From positions 434,001 to 498,000 of the forward strand of contig JAVLRN010000002.1 in the NCBI GenBank assembly GCA_032821775.1: 64,000 nt of DNA, read 5' to 3'. Every line of letters begins with the position of its first letter. Position 1 is the first letter of the stretch. The notes below the pieces were generated by a model. That model saw only the letters and a program-made list of their open reading frames with translations, was not told the DNA's origin and did not search any database. Source of the DNA: Sanguinoderma infundibulare (lineage: Eukaryota > Basidiomycota > Agaricomycetes > Polyporales > Polyporaceae). Position numbers and translations under genes: made by a program. Shown here piece by piece: positions 36,426 through 48,067 of this stretch.

Positions 36426-37118
36426 TTATCTCGTTATGACGCCGCCGGTGCGCTCTTCGCAGCATGATGCGCCTCGATCGATTGCAAGAAAAAGGGACGT
36501 GCGCACGCGATGCTCCGAGAGACACGAGCCCATGTACGCCTCCTTGAAGCTGCCGTACATCGAGCGCGTCGTCCGGGACCGGGCGCGGGTAGTACGGGTC
36601 GTTGGCGAAGAACACATCGACGAGCTCGGACATGTCGCCGTCGTCCCCGTCAAACGCACGCATCCGGAATCGGGCTTGAGTATAGCAGCGGCTCCCGTAC
36701 TTAAACGTGTGGCAGATGGTGATAGGAAGAGAAGACGCCCGCCCGACTTGGACGGAGGAGGAAGGTGAAAGGTGAACATGAACACGCACCTGGTTGAAGT
36801 CGATCACGTACGCCTGTGCCGTCGCGCCGTGGTGCGGCACGCCCGCGAGGACGTACTCGACGTCGTGCGCGTCGAAGCCCGCGCGTAAGTGGATGAGCGC
36901 GAGCATCGCACCCATCCCCGTCGCCAGCTCCTCCTAGGTCCCCGTGCTCCTCCCAGGTCCCCGTCCTCGTTGGCTTGTAGACGGAGCTGGTCGTACCGCG
37001 CGGCGAGCGGGAAGTTCGCGGGGTTTACGAACGCCGACATACGGGGCAGGAGGGTCTTCCCGAACTTGGTGACTGAATAAGAACGGGCGTCAAAGGCAAT
37101 GGCTTGCGATCCTAACAG
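36426..37118 (-). pseudogene. DUF3669-like gene, frameshifted
   Basis: Minus-strand pieces read VTKFGKTLLPRMSAFVNPAN, then AMLALIHLRAGFDAHDVEYV, AQAYVIDFNQ, and VDVFFANDPYYPRPVPDDAL. The VEYVLAG, IDFNQ and FF.NDPYYPRP motifs are those of fungal DUF3669 proteins, function unknown. The IDFNQ codon is followed by a good GTGCGT donor. A near-duplicated ~19-bp stretch around 36940-36975 and a frame change after PDDAL (continuing as GSFKEAYMGS in another frame) break the gene. No ATG exon was found upstream. Confidence 0.6.
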
Positions 37119-38123
37119 GAACAAACACCGTCAGCGCGGACCACCGTGATCATTGTGATGCATGGTGGCGATCGACCGTCAACTTGGAAAACTTTCCTCG
37201 ACAAAACTCTTGGGACAACTGGCCACATCGTTTCTCGCAATGTACAACATGCAATCCCCTGGCCTTCATTCGGTGGAAAGGAGCATGGCGCGCGCACCCG
37301 GCGATCGGTACTATGATCCCCTCAATGCGAATGTATCCGCTGCGCGACCTCGGTCTTCGCCAACCGCCAACCGCGAACAGTTCGCTCTCTAAAACTCTCC
37401 CCGACGAGTCACGTATCGATATGGTGGGATAACGTGGGCATCAGCGAGCCATCAAGGCCTTGTGGCGGAAAGCTACGAACCTGTTGAGGTGAGTGCTCTC
37501 AATGTTAATTTTGCGTCAGCTTTGAGAACTCGCGACGGTCCCGACGAAGAGGAGCATGCGGAGAGCAAGCTCCAAGGATTATTGTGTGAATTAAGCTCCA
37601 GAAATGGGATTGCGAGAAACATGGCGGAATCACTCTCCCATGTCCGGGATGGTATTTTCACGCTCGTCTCCTGATTCCGCCGGATGTTGTGCACTCTGTG
37701 AGGTCGCAGAGCAAAGCGGAGAATACCCAGGGAGCTCAATACCGGCACCCGGCGTTAAGAGGCCGCGCTAACATACATGTATGTCGGCGGCGGCGGCGTG
37801 TCAGAGCGGGTGAACGATTGATGGATGCTCCACGATTGCCTACCGTACTGAGCCGAGTACTGTTAAATCGAAGCGCATCTTGCGCCATGCATGCGCTGAT
37901 CAGGGCGGATTCGGAGTACATTTAACCAGCATCGAAACAGGTACCGTTCGGACAACTCGCATGGAGCAGACCGGTTCTCTTTCCCTCCGAACGCCTGCAG
38001 TACAGCGAAATGCTTGAGTCGGCAAGAGACGTCGTACACGGCGCTCGACTTCAGCATAAAGCGCGTCGCACCTCAACACGACAGTCGGCGAGCACCCGCA
38101 TCTGAGTATCAAGCACTCACAGC
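37119..38123. other. Intergenic, nothing recognised
   Basis: Short frames only on both strands. Confidence 0.4.
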
Positions 38124-38796
38124 ATGAAGTCGCTCCTCCCTCTCGCCGTCGCCTTCCCCCTCGCCATCGTGCCGGTCGTGACAGCGGACAACGTGCCGGT
38201 CGGTACGTGGGTGCGCATCGTCTCTGACTATTTCCGTGAGCTTCATCCCGCCTGCTCCGGATGCAACCCGCTGACCGTCTGCGTGGGCAACAGAGAGCCC
38301 TGGGCTTGTCGTCTCCATCCAACCGCCCCACAGTCCGGGAATCCCCTCCGGTTCTCCGCTCGTCATGGCCGTCCCCGGAGATCTGTCCTTTACGGACTTG
38401 ACCGTCTTCATCCTCCCGAACGGGCTCAACGGTGGCAGCCAAATTCGGACGGTCCATAGTACAGGAAGCAACAACGTCCCGTCCTGCATCACGTCGCACG
38501 GAGCGCAGAGCGACCCGAACCGCATCGCGACTGTGGAGAACTGCAATGGCAGCGATCCCCTGCAGACGTGGGGCGTTAATTCATCCAATCCGACCATGGT
38601 CAGTCAGAATGGCCTGTGTCTCACCAATCCGGGCGACGTCCCGAAGGCTGGCAACCAGGTGCGTCCATTTGCTCGTTAGGGGGAAAGGTTCAATGAACAG
38701 GCGAGCTGATGTGCATCACGCCAATAGCTGACCATCGTTCCGTGCGACGCTCAGACGGTGACCGGGCAGCTTTGGAATGTCATTGTCGCCAAGTAG
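38124..38796 (+). CDS. Small secreted protein with ricin-B-lectin-like (beta-trefoil) features
   Basis: Model: join(38124..38202,38294..38658,38728..38796), 170 aa, introns 91 and 69 nt. The signal peptide is MKSLLPLAVAFPLAIVPVVT. The mature part contains DPLQTWGVN, NGLCLTNPGDVPKAGNQ, LTIVPCDAQ and GQLWNV, resembling the QxW repeats and C-x-T/C-D pattern of beta-trefoil carbohydrate-binding domains. It is a lone binding domain with no catalytic part. The fold assignment is an inference from motifs; the secreted nature and exon structure are better supported. Confidence 0.6.
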
Positions 38797-40139
38797 AGGC
38801 ATGCGGATTGTGATGATCAGATAGGAATCTCTGAATTGACTCGGACAGCGCGCGTCGGTTAATTGTGTAGTTTCGTGGACAGTTCCCAAGTTGTATGATG
38901 CTGTGCAAGTTGTGGACCAACGTACCTCTTGTGAACCACTAGGAAAGTGGAACCGTCATACGTAGTGTTGGAGAACGTTTTGATCTTATCTGAGTCGAAA
39001 ACGCATGAGCGAGTGTGCGAGGGTCTCGGACATCATACCGTCTATTCTGGGCTGGGTGAACGGAAAGCGAGTTCAAGCGACATCTTCTCCATGTTCTTCG
39101 CTTTCAGCGTTTGATGCATTGACGGCGCCACGGATCGACAGTGCTTTGATGCAAATTTTGGGAGGATAAGAATGATTCGTTCTAATGGATGGTAAATTGG
39201 GGGTCAGGGACAAGGGGATGATATGAAACTACTCACCACAGCTGCCTACATTCATGGGAGAAGGAGACGACATAGAACTACTCACCACAACTGCCGTCAA
39301 CGCCAGCGGTCTTAACATACAGCTCGCACCACCCCGCCCGGTGGGGCTGAGCCGGTGACACCCCATCGGGAGGATCGTCATTGCTCCAATCTCCACTCAC
39401 TCCAATTCACGCGGTCAAAGCAGATTCGCAGCCGGGCAGGCCAAGTCAAAGTGAAAGGCTATAAGTACCGCACTCGAAGGGCTTCGGGATATGTACAAAG
39501 GCAGGTAAAACCTTTCGAGACAATTCAACCTAAACGTATACGAACGGCGTGAACTCACCATATGAAACCATGCGGGTGACCATCTACGAAAATACTCGCC
39601 ATTGCAACTGCCTCTGAATCGCGCCAACCTTGGAGTCTCGGTACACCGCTGCGCAAGCACTGGGGCAAGAACGGGAGCATCGAGCTTGAGTGCTTTTTGC
39701 GCGGCCAAGAGAGTTTGACTTAGCACCAGCGACAACCTGGCGGCAATTGAGAATCTAGACAGACATGTTTAACACAATGAAGCGAGGTGTAAGCATCGCA
39801 GAAATGGAGGGAGGCGTCCGTCGTTGTCGTCGTCGTCCAAGAAACTTAAGCGCCTAACCTCTGAGTCCTCGAGGCTTGCTCGTCGTATGTACACTATCAA
39901 CTTTATTAATCATTATCAATCGCTACTCGACACACTCTTCACACGCTCCCCAATGATCTGAGGCCTGTCCTTGCTTTCGTTAACCCCTCTCGTCAGGGCT
40001 CGGTCTCTTCGCCAGATGGTCTCCGCTGAGCCCGTTCCGAGGCGCGAATGCACCCGCAGCTGCCACAAATGGGACGCGTGTAGTAGAACACCGTCACAGG
40101 TCGACAATCCCGTCTGGAGCTTCCTGAGCGATAGGAGAG
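38797..40139. other. Intergenic, nothing recognised
   Basis: A minus-strand frame at 39415-39735 begins MSLVLSQTLLAAQKALKLDA and looks codon-biased for its first ~50 codons, but no continuation or family is seen. Confidence 0.35.
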
Positions 40140-42020
40140 ATTCTTGCCATGTCCCGGCCGACAAATCGTGAGGGGTGAGTGATTCATTTTGCTAATTCTC
40201 CTCTCCTTGTGTTAACCTCGCACGCCGTCCAGCCCCCGCTATGGCCATTACACCCGATGATTCCCAGAATCAAGCCAAGGTCAACTTACCAACTTGCAGT
40301 CGCCCGCATCAAGCCCCATCCATTTCCTCAGGCCCAAGCGCACGACTCCTGACTCTACCGACGTTCACCTCGCGGCTGCTCATCGACGTCGTCGGCATCC
40401 TAGGCCCAACGACACCTTTGCGCTCGCCTCCAGACCATCGCAACCCTCTTCCAAGCTTGCGGAATCGCAAGCCTTGGCTGGAGTTGGGAGAGTCGTACGG
40501 GATCGCCCCGTTTCAGGGTGGTTGGTAACTGTGCTGTGAATCCCCCGTGCAGGTGCGTTCACTCGCTCTCCTCCCTCCCCGTCCCGGTCCATCCGCCTCC
40601 CGTTCGTCCTTTATGAACGTTCTGGAGGCAAGGTTGAGCAGGTAGCTCTGCACCGATTCCTGTGGATGCGGCCTGATGCGTCGGCTCAGAGCATCTCGCC
40701 GCATCCGTATCGAATGCGGGAACAATCGCGATCGTGGGTCCTCGGCGCAGTTGCTGGGTACTACGTTCACCGTCCAGCGCGCGTAGTATGTCCGCCTTCT
40801 AGTGTTGGAGAGCCCCCGTCACGGAGCATCGTGGTTGGGACGTGTTCTTTCGTCCTTCGGGCCCCCCGAAGCATGTGTCCTCCTCGAGTACTTTACTCCA
40901 GCGTCATAATCACAGACTAATCGTGTGCTTACAGCGTTCGAAACTACTTGAATTGCGCAACGCCGACGGTGCTGTGCTTGCGCCCAGCGCTCGAGTAAGT
41001 GTCCTTTTGACGGCCTCTGTTACGCGATGTCGCTCATGGATTGCAACATCCTTTCGTCAGCAGTCTGGAACATGCGGGTCCGTGCTGTGCAAGTGCGAGT
41101 GTGCGTCCACGCTGCCGCGCTGAATTCAAGGCTCTGGTTTCCGCCTCACGCGCCAGATCTCCTGACGGGCTCGCTCAGACCTGGCTCCTCCCGCGTCCTC
41201 CAGCCGTCGAGTCAGTCTCGACACCCTGTACATCGCCTTCGCTCATTCTGGTCATCCGGCGGCAACGTCAGAAACTGTACGGTCCTCGGCTGATTCTGCA
41301 GCACGTGGCGATGGATTTGCTCTCCTCGCTTCGGTGCTCGTACGACGACATCCGCGGGGGTCGCGCCGCAGAGGGTGCGGAACACACACGGTCCACCCGT
41401 CTGAATCGTGCACGCGGAGCATTCTATACTGCATTCTCAAACATATGTTTCTTTCGATCGGCCTTTTGGACACCACCACGATCAGGAGGGCAATTGGGCA
41501 TAGCGGCCGGATCGTTCTCAAGGTACGTAAGTGGGGCAATGTGTTCCGAGGCAGGAGGTGCTCATCTTATTTCGCCGACAGGGGTGGATCCAAGACGCGT
41601 CCGGCCTGCTTCCAAGTCGTCGGGCATCCCGTCGATCCCACCATATAACATGACTTCCCCTCAGCCTCATCGGTGCACGCACTCCGGTTCCGGTTCATCC
41701 GAGCAGCATCGCTTCCTACATCCCCGCGATGGTGTCCGTTCTGGAGTCTTAGACGTCAACCCTCGGGTATCCACGGTGAACCCGCGGTTGAACACGGCGC
41801 GTTCGCACCTAGTGCGAGCCTAGGACTCGCTTTCCGAAAGCACAAAGCACATGTCGGGCACTTTGATCGGATTCCTCGTCCTTCTCGGATGAACTCCGAG
41901 GAGCGAGACGTCGGTTTGGACGTTATCCGGGCCCACAGCTCTGTGAACGACTGGTGGTCTAGGTATGTGCGTCGCTTCAGGCCTCAGTTGGAGGTCACGA
42001 GCCTCGGCCCTCAGGAAGGA
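40140..42020 (+). repeat. Decayed paralogous block, copy 1 (partner at 62490-63990)
   Basis: Several stretches match 62490-63990 in the same order and orientation. Examples are the GGGGTGAGTGAT intron start (40173 and 62856), the 40260-40520 segment (reading RNRKPWLELGE against a HIPWLEV reading), and 41780-42015 (CGGTTGAACACGGC through ACGAGCCTCGGCCCTCAGGA). Both copies have broken frames. The block once held a multi-exon gene on the plus strand, whose family I do not recognise. Confidence 0.5.
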
Positions 42021-42047
42021 GGTCTATCGGTGGGGCATAAGGGTGTA

Positions 42048-42495
42048 CTGTACACGGTGGAGGTATGACTGCTATCTATCGTACACGAGCACATATATAC
42101 TGGCGTCACTTCGAACAGCGGGATGAGGCGAAGTATCGAGGGCGTTATGTGGATTTTCGTCTGCACTGGATCGGAGAGGGTCGTACGAAATAGGGAGTGG
42201 ATCGAATCACACATCGCGAGACCAACACAGAGAGACTGGATAAGCAAGGGACAAGGAAGGCGAGACGTGAGGACGTACTGTACATGGCGGATGACTGCTA
42301 GCTATCGTACACACGAGCATATATATACTAATGTCACTTCGAATGGTAGAGACGAGGGGAAGTACAGAGGCGCGATGTATGGGTTTTCGTTTATGTGGTG
42401 TATATACGGACTGCGGTGGATCATAGAGGGTCGTGCGCAATTACGAGCAGATTGAAACACCGAACGCGAGACCAGGACAGATAGACTGGACAGGC
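42048..42495 (+). repeat. Imperfect tandem duplication, ~225-bp unit
   Basis: The sequence from GTACTGTACACGG (42048) to about 42275 is repeated from GTACTGTACATGG (42277) to about 42495. Shared blocks include CTATCGTACAC, ATATATACT, GTCACTTCGAA and GAGAGGGTCGT. By eye they are about 70-80% identical. No gene is apparent. Confidence 0.6.
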
Positions 42496-42499
42496 AAGG

Positions 42500-43033
42500 T
42501 ACGAGAAGGGATATGAACAGTGAAACTGGTACACATGACTTGGAATTGAGAGTGAGCGGATGGGAGCAGGCGACTTGGCGGGCGAGCGCCACCCTGCGAG
42601 CGAATCAGCGCACGTCCGTTGGCATTCGTCGAGGCGGCATCATCACCGCTGGCCAGAGCGAGATGTATTGTTGATCGCGGTGGAACTGGTGGGCTTGTAG
42701 AGGAGGGGAGATAGGGTCGCAAGCATAAGGGGAAGGGGTGCGAGGATGGGTGCGCTGTTGTGATGTCTGTGATGGTCCCCTTCGCTCTGGAATACGATCA
42801 CTGGGCATGGGGTTTTGGAGGGGAGGCCGTGGTAGTCGATGAAAATGGATGGGATATGGATGGGCTTTTGCCTCACTACCGAATCCCTTGGAGTCCATCA
42901 GCATTGTGAATTGTGTCTGTGAATTGAAACATCCCCAATACCTTTACGCAATGCACTGCCGACAATCTTCCACACAAATCGTGAATTCGGTGCTACTGAA
43001 GGGATCAACAACAGAACAAGCAGTGTAACAAGC
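42500..43033. other. Intergenic, nothing recognised
   Basis: This is the 3' flank of the F-box gene at 43034-44417; no supported features. Confidence 0.4.
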
Positions 43034-44417
43034 CTATGAAACATCTTCCTTACGTGTGTTATAGCGCATCTCAAGCTTTCCCACCCTTGCCCATGTGGGA
43101 AAGCAACCCTTGATATCAGTCCACCACCCCTCCATCTGATCCTCCCAGTCGTAGACAAGAATTATTACCCGACACGGCACACTTTGGATGGTATCCGAGA
43201 CCTCGGTGGTGGATGCTGGTTGGAGGGTGCGCAGCCAGTCCTCAGCAATGGTATCCATGGTGCGGAGGATGGACAAAAACTGCTGCTTGGACATGTCTTC
43301 AGTGTAGTAAAATGCGCCAAATTGGAGGATGGAATTCTGTGACTGGGGCGTCCACGAAGTGAGCATCGCCATTAGTGCGCCAGTGGAACTTGGATCTGTT
43401 GCGAATTCTAGTGTGAGGATAACACACAATACCTTGAGTGCCGAGCATAAGCTTAGGTTGAGTTCTTGCGATGTTGAGGGGGCACTGTTCTCTATTACAA
43501 CAATTAGGCTCTCCTTTCTTGCTGTGGCTTAGAAATTGAAGAACACATACCATGGACAGGCTCGCTGTTTAGCAGAGGAACTGCGATGTAGAGTCTTGTA
43601 AGACTCGGTCCACATGCTGATATCAACCTTTCTGCCCCGTGCATTTCCATCTCTTCAATCTCAAAATACAATGAGTTCAATGATGCAGGGACAATGTACT
43701 TTTGCATACCTCTATATGTCGAAGGTTTGGTGCAAACGTAGGAATGGTACGCTTTCCATTGACTGGCTGCATGAAGGCTAGAGGACGGCCAAGTGTGACC
43801 CACCACACAGCCCCACACATCAGGCTCTGCAGGTTGGGTATGGAGTGGACCATCCGTGTGAATTCAGTAAAGGAATGGAATGTGGTGTTCCGCAAAGACA
43901 GCTCTGAGATAGCAGTGAAAGAGGAGAGGAAGTGGTGGAAGCGGGAATGAAGGGGGATGCATGGTAGATGCTTTGTGTTCTGTGAGGTTGATATGCTGGG
44001 GTACCAACTCGAAGATTCCAGAATGTGGGATATATTTAGTGTGCGGATGTTGGGCAGCTTTCTGGAAAAGAGTGCTGGAAATAGTGAGAGTGTGCTTGCT
44101 GTGGTGTGCAGCAAGCGTCCGGTGAGAACGATTTGGTGCACGTAGCTGCGAAGATGTGGTCTGTTGTCCAATACTGCAGAAAGGCTTTGGAGGGCGGTGA
44201 CCTTGGAAAGGACGATCTTGTGGAACAGCATCCTCTGCGCACGAATTCGCCAATCCCTGCAGACGAGGGAGCAACTACGGAGGGTGGCCATGTTCTTCAT
44301 CTGGTCGCCAATGACCGCAGAGTCGAGCGTATCGATGATGTTTTCGCAGACTTCGACGGGAATGTAGCGTTGGGATGGATCGCGATGGTCGTCATCTCCA
44401 GGAAGGAGTTCAGCCAT
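43034..44417 (-). CDS. F-box protein with a 29-nt intron
   Basis: Model: complement(join(43034..43521,43551..43659,43710..44417)), 434 aa, introns 50 and 29 nt. The F-box region reads YIPVEVCENIIDTLDS then MATLRSCSLVCRDWRIRAQRMLFHKI. Leucine-rich stretches follow (KLPNIRTLNISHIL, FTAISELSLRNTTF, IPNLQSLMCGAVW). The C-terminal part (VLCVILTLEFATDP ... IILVYDWEDQMEGWW) is less familiar. The 29-nt intron has textbook signals (GTATGT, CTAAG, CACAG) and is required to stay in frame. The base composition is more AT-rich than in the other F-box genes here, suggesting a different F-box lineage. Confidence 0.75.
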
Positions 44418-45737
44418 TGGGAGGAGCGAGGGAGTGTGCTGGAGGTGCCGGTGAGCGAGGAGGTGAACGCGAGGGGCGAAGGCTGCAGATCCGAGGAGAT
44501 GCTATCTTTCCCCTCGGCCAGACAGTGCGAATCACTCACGCGGTCCACCCGGGAATGTCGATCGGAAAACGTGTGGCCTGGACCAGCGCTTCTGCGGTTT
44601 CTCATTGAAGTTCTCTGTCATCGATGTACGGAGGTCCGGGTGGACCGAACATGACACCCGCATCGGTCTCACCGCCACAACCGCGACCTATCACTATCCA
44701 CGAGGAATATGAACTGTGCGTATATGCATACAGGTTGTAAACGATTCACTACGGGGGTCATGCGGGCGCCAATCTCGCCAACTCGACGGCTGTCCGTCAC
44801 GTCTTCTTCCTTGGCACGGTGGCTTGTTGCGGATCGCACTCTCGACATGGATACGATTCAGTGGGGATTCCGTTGGGCGCAAGAAGGCTGCAAGAAGGTC
44901 GCAACTGCCGCAGCACGCGCCATGGGATAGACGAACACGAACACCTACGTGGGTAAGTACTTGTGGTGCTCGGACGGAAGCCCACCGCCTCGATGGCTGT
45001 TCTCGCCCTTCGCGATTGCGTCTGCGAATTCCTAGGACACAGCCATGGGCATCCGGATACCGGTATCATCCCCTTGGCCTTGCTGCTAGGAGCGAGAAGA
45101 GGCGAGTATGGGAGTGGGTGCATGAGTCTGGACATGTGGCGACGTCGCCGGCTGTGGTCACTCCGGAACGCCATGCGATTGAGAGCCGGCAGCACATCTT
45201 CGTGAGCTGTAAGATGCTGTCTCCCAACTACCCACTCGGCGACACTCGATCACTTTCGCCCGGGCTGGCGTCACGGTCGGCCTCAAGGGATCGAGTTATT
45301 ATTCAAACGAACCGGCATAATCTCCACCTCCATACTAGAGCGGGATTCGGGGCCCTTGGAAGAGCGTGGGCCATCGATCATGCCAGTAAACTGACATATC
45401 ATCAAATATTAAAAGTGAGGGACTCTTGAGGATGAATACGTAGGCAGACTGACCTTTCGAGAATGTCGCGCACAAACCTCCCACCGCCTGAGCCTTCCCT
45501 CGCTTCCATCGATCCCATGTATGGTGATTTCCGCGTTCTCCATGTTGTCGTACCTCTAGAGTTTCTCAGTGATGGGCCCCAGTGCGCGAAGGACCTCGAC
45601 AAACACCGCGCACACATCTGCGGGATCGTCCTGAGTGCACAGCCTACGAGATAAGGAGATATTTCGTTAGATCGAGTTTGAACACGCACCAAATAGGTAG
45701 GGCACGGGGAGCTATGGGGATCGTATGCAGGCGGTGG
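44418..45737. other. No supported gene
   Basis: A plus-strand frame at 44716-45429 and a minus-strand frame at 45402-45761 are open but have no recognisable family. Confidence 0.35.
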
Positions 45738-45859
45738 AGCCGTATACAACGACACTTGCAAGTTCGACGCCTATTAGGCGTCTCCCACTTGCAAGTGCCG
45801 GGCATAAGCGCCAGAAAACACAGCCACCTTCTCACGAGTGGCGCCCAGAAAATCACCGT

Positions 45860-45938
45860 AAAACTAAGAGCGAGCCGGGTTCGAACCCCGTGCCCAACAA
45901 ATGAGCCAGGCGCTTTAACAAGTAAGCTAAGTGGGCTT
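45860..45938 (-). other. tRNA-like Pol III unit, left end, pointing outward
   Basis: The minus strand shows an A-box-like TTAGCTTACTTGTTAAAG, a degenerate Met-like anticodon arm (CTCAT), and a B box GGGGTTCGAACCC (45889-45877) in a T arm pairing four of five bases. TTTT follows (45863-45860). Acceptor pairing is poor, so it is a tRNA-derived sequence, not a tRNA gene. Confidence 0.55.
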
Positions 45939-46252
45939 TGACTTTGGTCATTGTTTGAGACTCATATACCTTTTGCGCCAGTGCCTGGCTGAATCTGTCC
46001 CACGTACTTGCAAGTTGGGCAACTTGCAAGTCTCCTGCCACCATCCCATCAGTCCCCTTCGAATGCGTGCCTCCCATCCGCCTATCCCCCTAGGTGCTCT
46101 CGCAGCCCTTGCTCCGCCATCTTTCTCGCTCGTCCCGCCGCCTGCCATCTATACCGTCTGCCACTGTCTATCTTGTCCCGCCTGCCCCTATGCGCTCACA
46201 CCAATAGGTTTCATCAGAGCAGTACTGTTTAGTGCACTGACCCTCCCTCTGT

Positions 46253-47756
46253 GTGTCGTCGTACCCATCCGCCTTCATGTTCCAGATATCAAAGCTAACA
46301 GGATCTGCCTGCAGACCCCAACATCGACCTTTAGACCTCCTCCTCGCTGGGCTCGAAACAATAGTCACGTTCAAGTTCGCATATCACGCAGCCATCCAAC
46401 TCGGCGCCGTCCTCCTCCAGACCTCCCCCACCCATGGTCCGCGAAGCACGAGCATGGCTGAGGGGCCGCTATCCCACACTCACATCCAACACGCTCGACT
46501 CGGTGCGTCCTTGTCCTCATCCAGACTCGGTCGTGCCTCACCATCTCAGCTGCAGATCCTCTGGCTCTTCTCGCCCGAGTTAGGAGCCGCAGATACATTG
46601 AGTGGCGGCCAGTTCTTTGCCGTCCTGAAGCTTGTGTCCCATGTGCTTGATGGCAAGGAGATGGACCCCACCCTCATCTTCGTCCAAGGTGTGTTCGTGT
46701 CTTCTGCTTGCTGCGTTCCGACTGCAGTCCGTTCGAGCATGACGCTCCACCCTATATGTCTTCCACGGGTCCCCCCGCTGCAGTCTGTGCCCGCAGGTGT
46801 GGCTGTTTTCCCTGGTAGTGGTACACGTCCTGCGGACAGCAAGATACCCCCATTACCCCCTCAGAAGCCACCCGTACTGCTGCCTCCCCGACATGTATCT
46901 ATGAATCAGCAGCAGCCGCAGGCAAATTGTGAATTGCCTGCACCTGTTCCCACCATCCTGCACACGACCTGCAACGTCGCGATCCCACACATGACGAATA
47001 CTCTTATCCAGCAATCTCTGCAGGCGACGTGAATTGCACAAAGTTTGAAGCAAAAGCTCGAGCAAGAGCGCATCATGAAGGAGCAGCTCCGACTCGAGTG
47101 GCTGAGGACAGCGCATGCGCAGCATTAGCCCCAGCGAAAATGTGAGCTCTTCTGCTTCGTCTGCTGGATCTACGCTGACCGTACCACAGTTCGCAATCCG
47201 GTCCACAATCCGGTCCCCAAACTACCGCCACAGCGGAATCTCAGCCCGACTGCCTCGACCGCCGCTCCTGCCTGATCTTTCGAGCAGGTCGCAACGGCTT
47301 CTCTATTTCCTCTCAAGCGTGCGGCCCTGATTCTGGCTTCTACGAATGGTGCCGCATCTGAACCACCCCAGCGACGGTGCATGTCATCGCCAACTAATAC
47401 CCCACTGAGACCGCTCTCAGAACTCCCGCCCGATCCTCTGCCAACGCACCCTGACCGCAAGCCCTCCGCACTTGCGCTCGGCATAGACGTGGATTGTGCA
47501 ACGCCAGCGAGCGCGAACGCGTCTCCCTGTGTTGGCCGATCGCAATTTCTGCATCATTCCTCGCCCCCACCGGTGCCGCCACCGCGGTGTCGGAAACGGC
47601 CAGAAAGCGCACAGCTCATGCCGATGTCCTCATCTTCACCCTTTAACTCGCCGTTTGAGAAGCTGCCGACGCCGCCGCCATCAAACCTGCACCTCTCGCG
47701 GCACCTCTCGCTGTCCTCGAACAAGCGCAATCTGGACAGGGAGTGAGAGCGGGACA
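46253..47756 (+). pseudogene. Captured host gene fragment with EH domain
   Basis: An open frame at 46253-47032 contains SQLQILWLFSPELGAADTLS and GGQFFAVLKLVSHVLDGKEM followed by DPTLIFVQ. This is the second half of an EH (Eps15 homology) domain as in endocytic adaptors. A plausible intron start (GTGTTCGTG) follows directly, and proline-rich sequence continues (IPPLPPQKPPVLLPP). Past 47150, plus-strand pieces read LPPQRNLSPTAST and SSPFNSPFEKLPTPPP. Stops and frame changes show it is not an intact gene. It lies wholly between the element's tRNA-like units. Confidence 0.65.
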
Positions 47757-47977
47757 GGGAGCGCAATTGGGAGACGTTCTCGGACTCGCCGCTGGGGACG
47801 ACGCTGCAATGGACGGAACATCGTCGGAAAGGGGAGGGCCGACGCGTGGACGTCGGGAAGGGGGCGCGAACGCCGGACACGAGGAACCTGGGCTGAGGTG
47901 GGTCAGTCGAGGGACGTACTTGCAAGTTTGCAGCCCGAGGATGGCTATGTATTGCCTAAACTTTGTATCTATATCAA

Positions 47978-48067
47978 GTGGTGATAGTCTAGTGGATAAT
48001 GTGATCAGTGATTAGCGGTGGAGACTGCATGCACGGGGTTCAAGCCCGGAAGTGACCCTTTTTTTTT
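47978..48067 (+). other. tRNA-like Pol III unit, right end, pointing outward
   Basis: A-box-like TGATAGTCTAGTGGATA (47982-47998), B box GGGGTTCAAGCCC in a T arm (ACGGG/CCCGG), then nine T (48059-48067), a strong Pol III terminator. The middle does not fold as a proper anticodon arm. Confidence 0.6.

Noticed and set aside
20015..48067. The four tRNA-like units as functional tRNA genes
   Set aside because: T arms and promoter boxes are good, but acceptor and anticodon arms do not pair, unlike the true tRNA at 32657.
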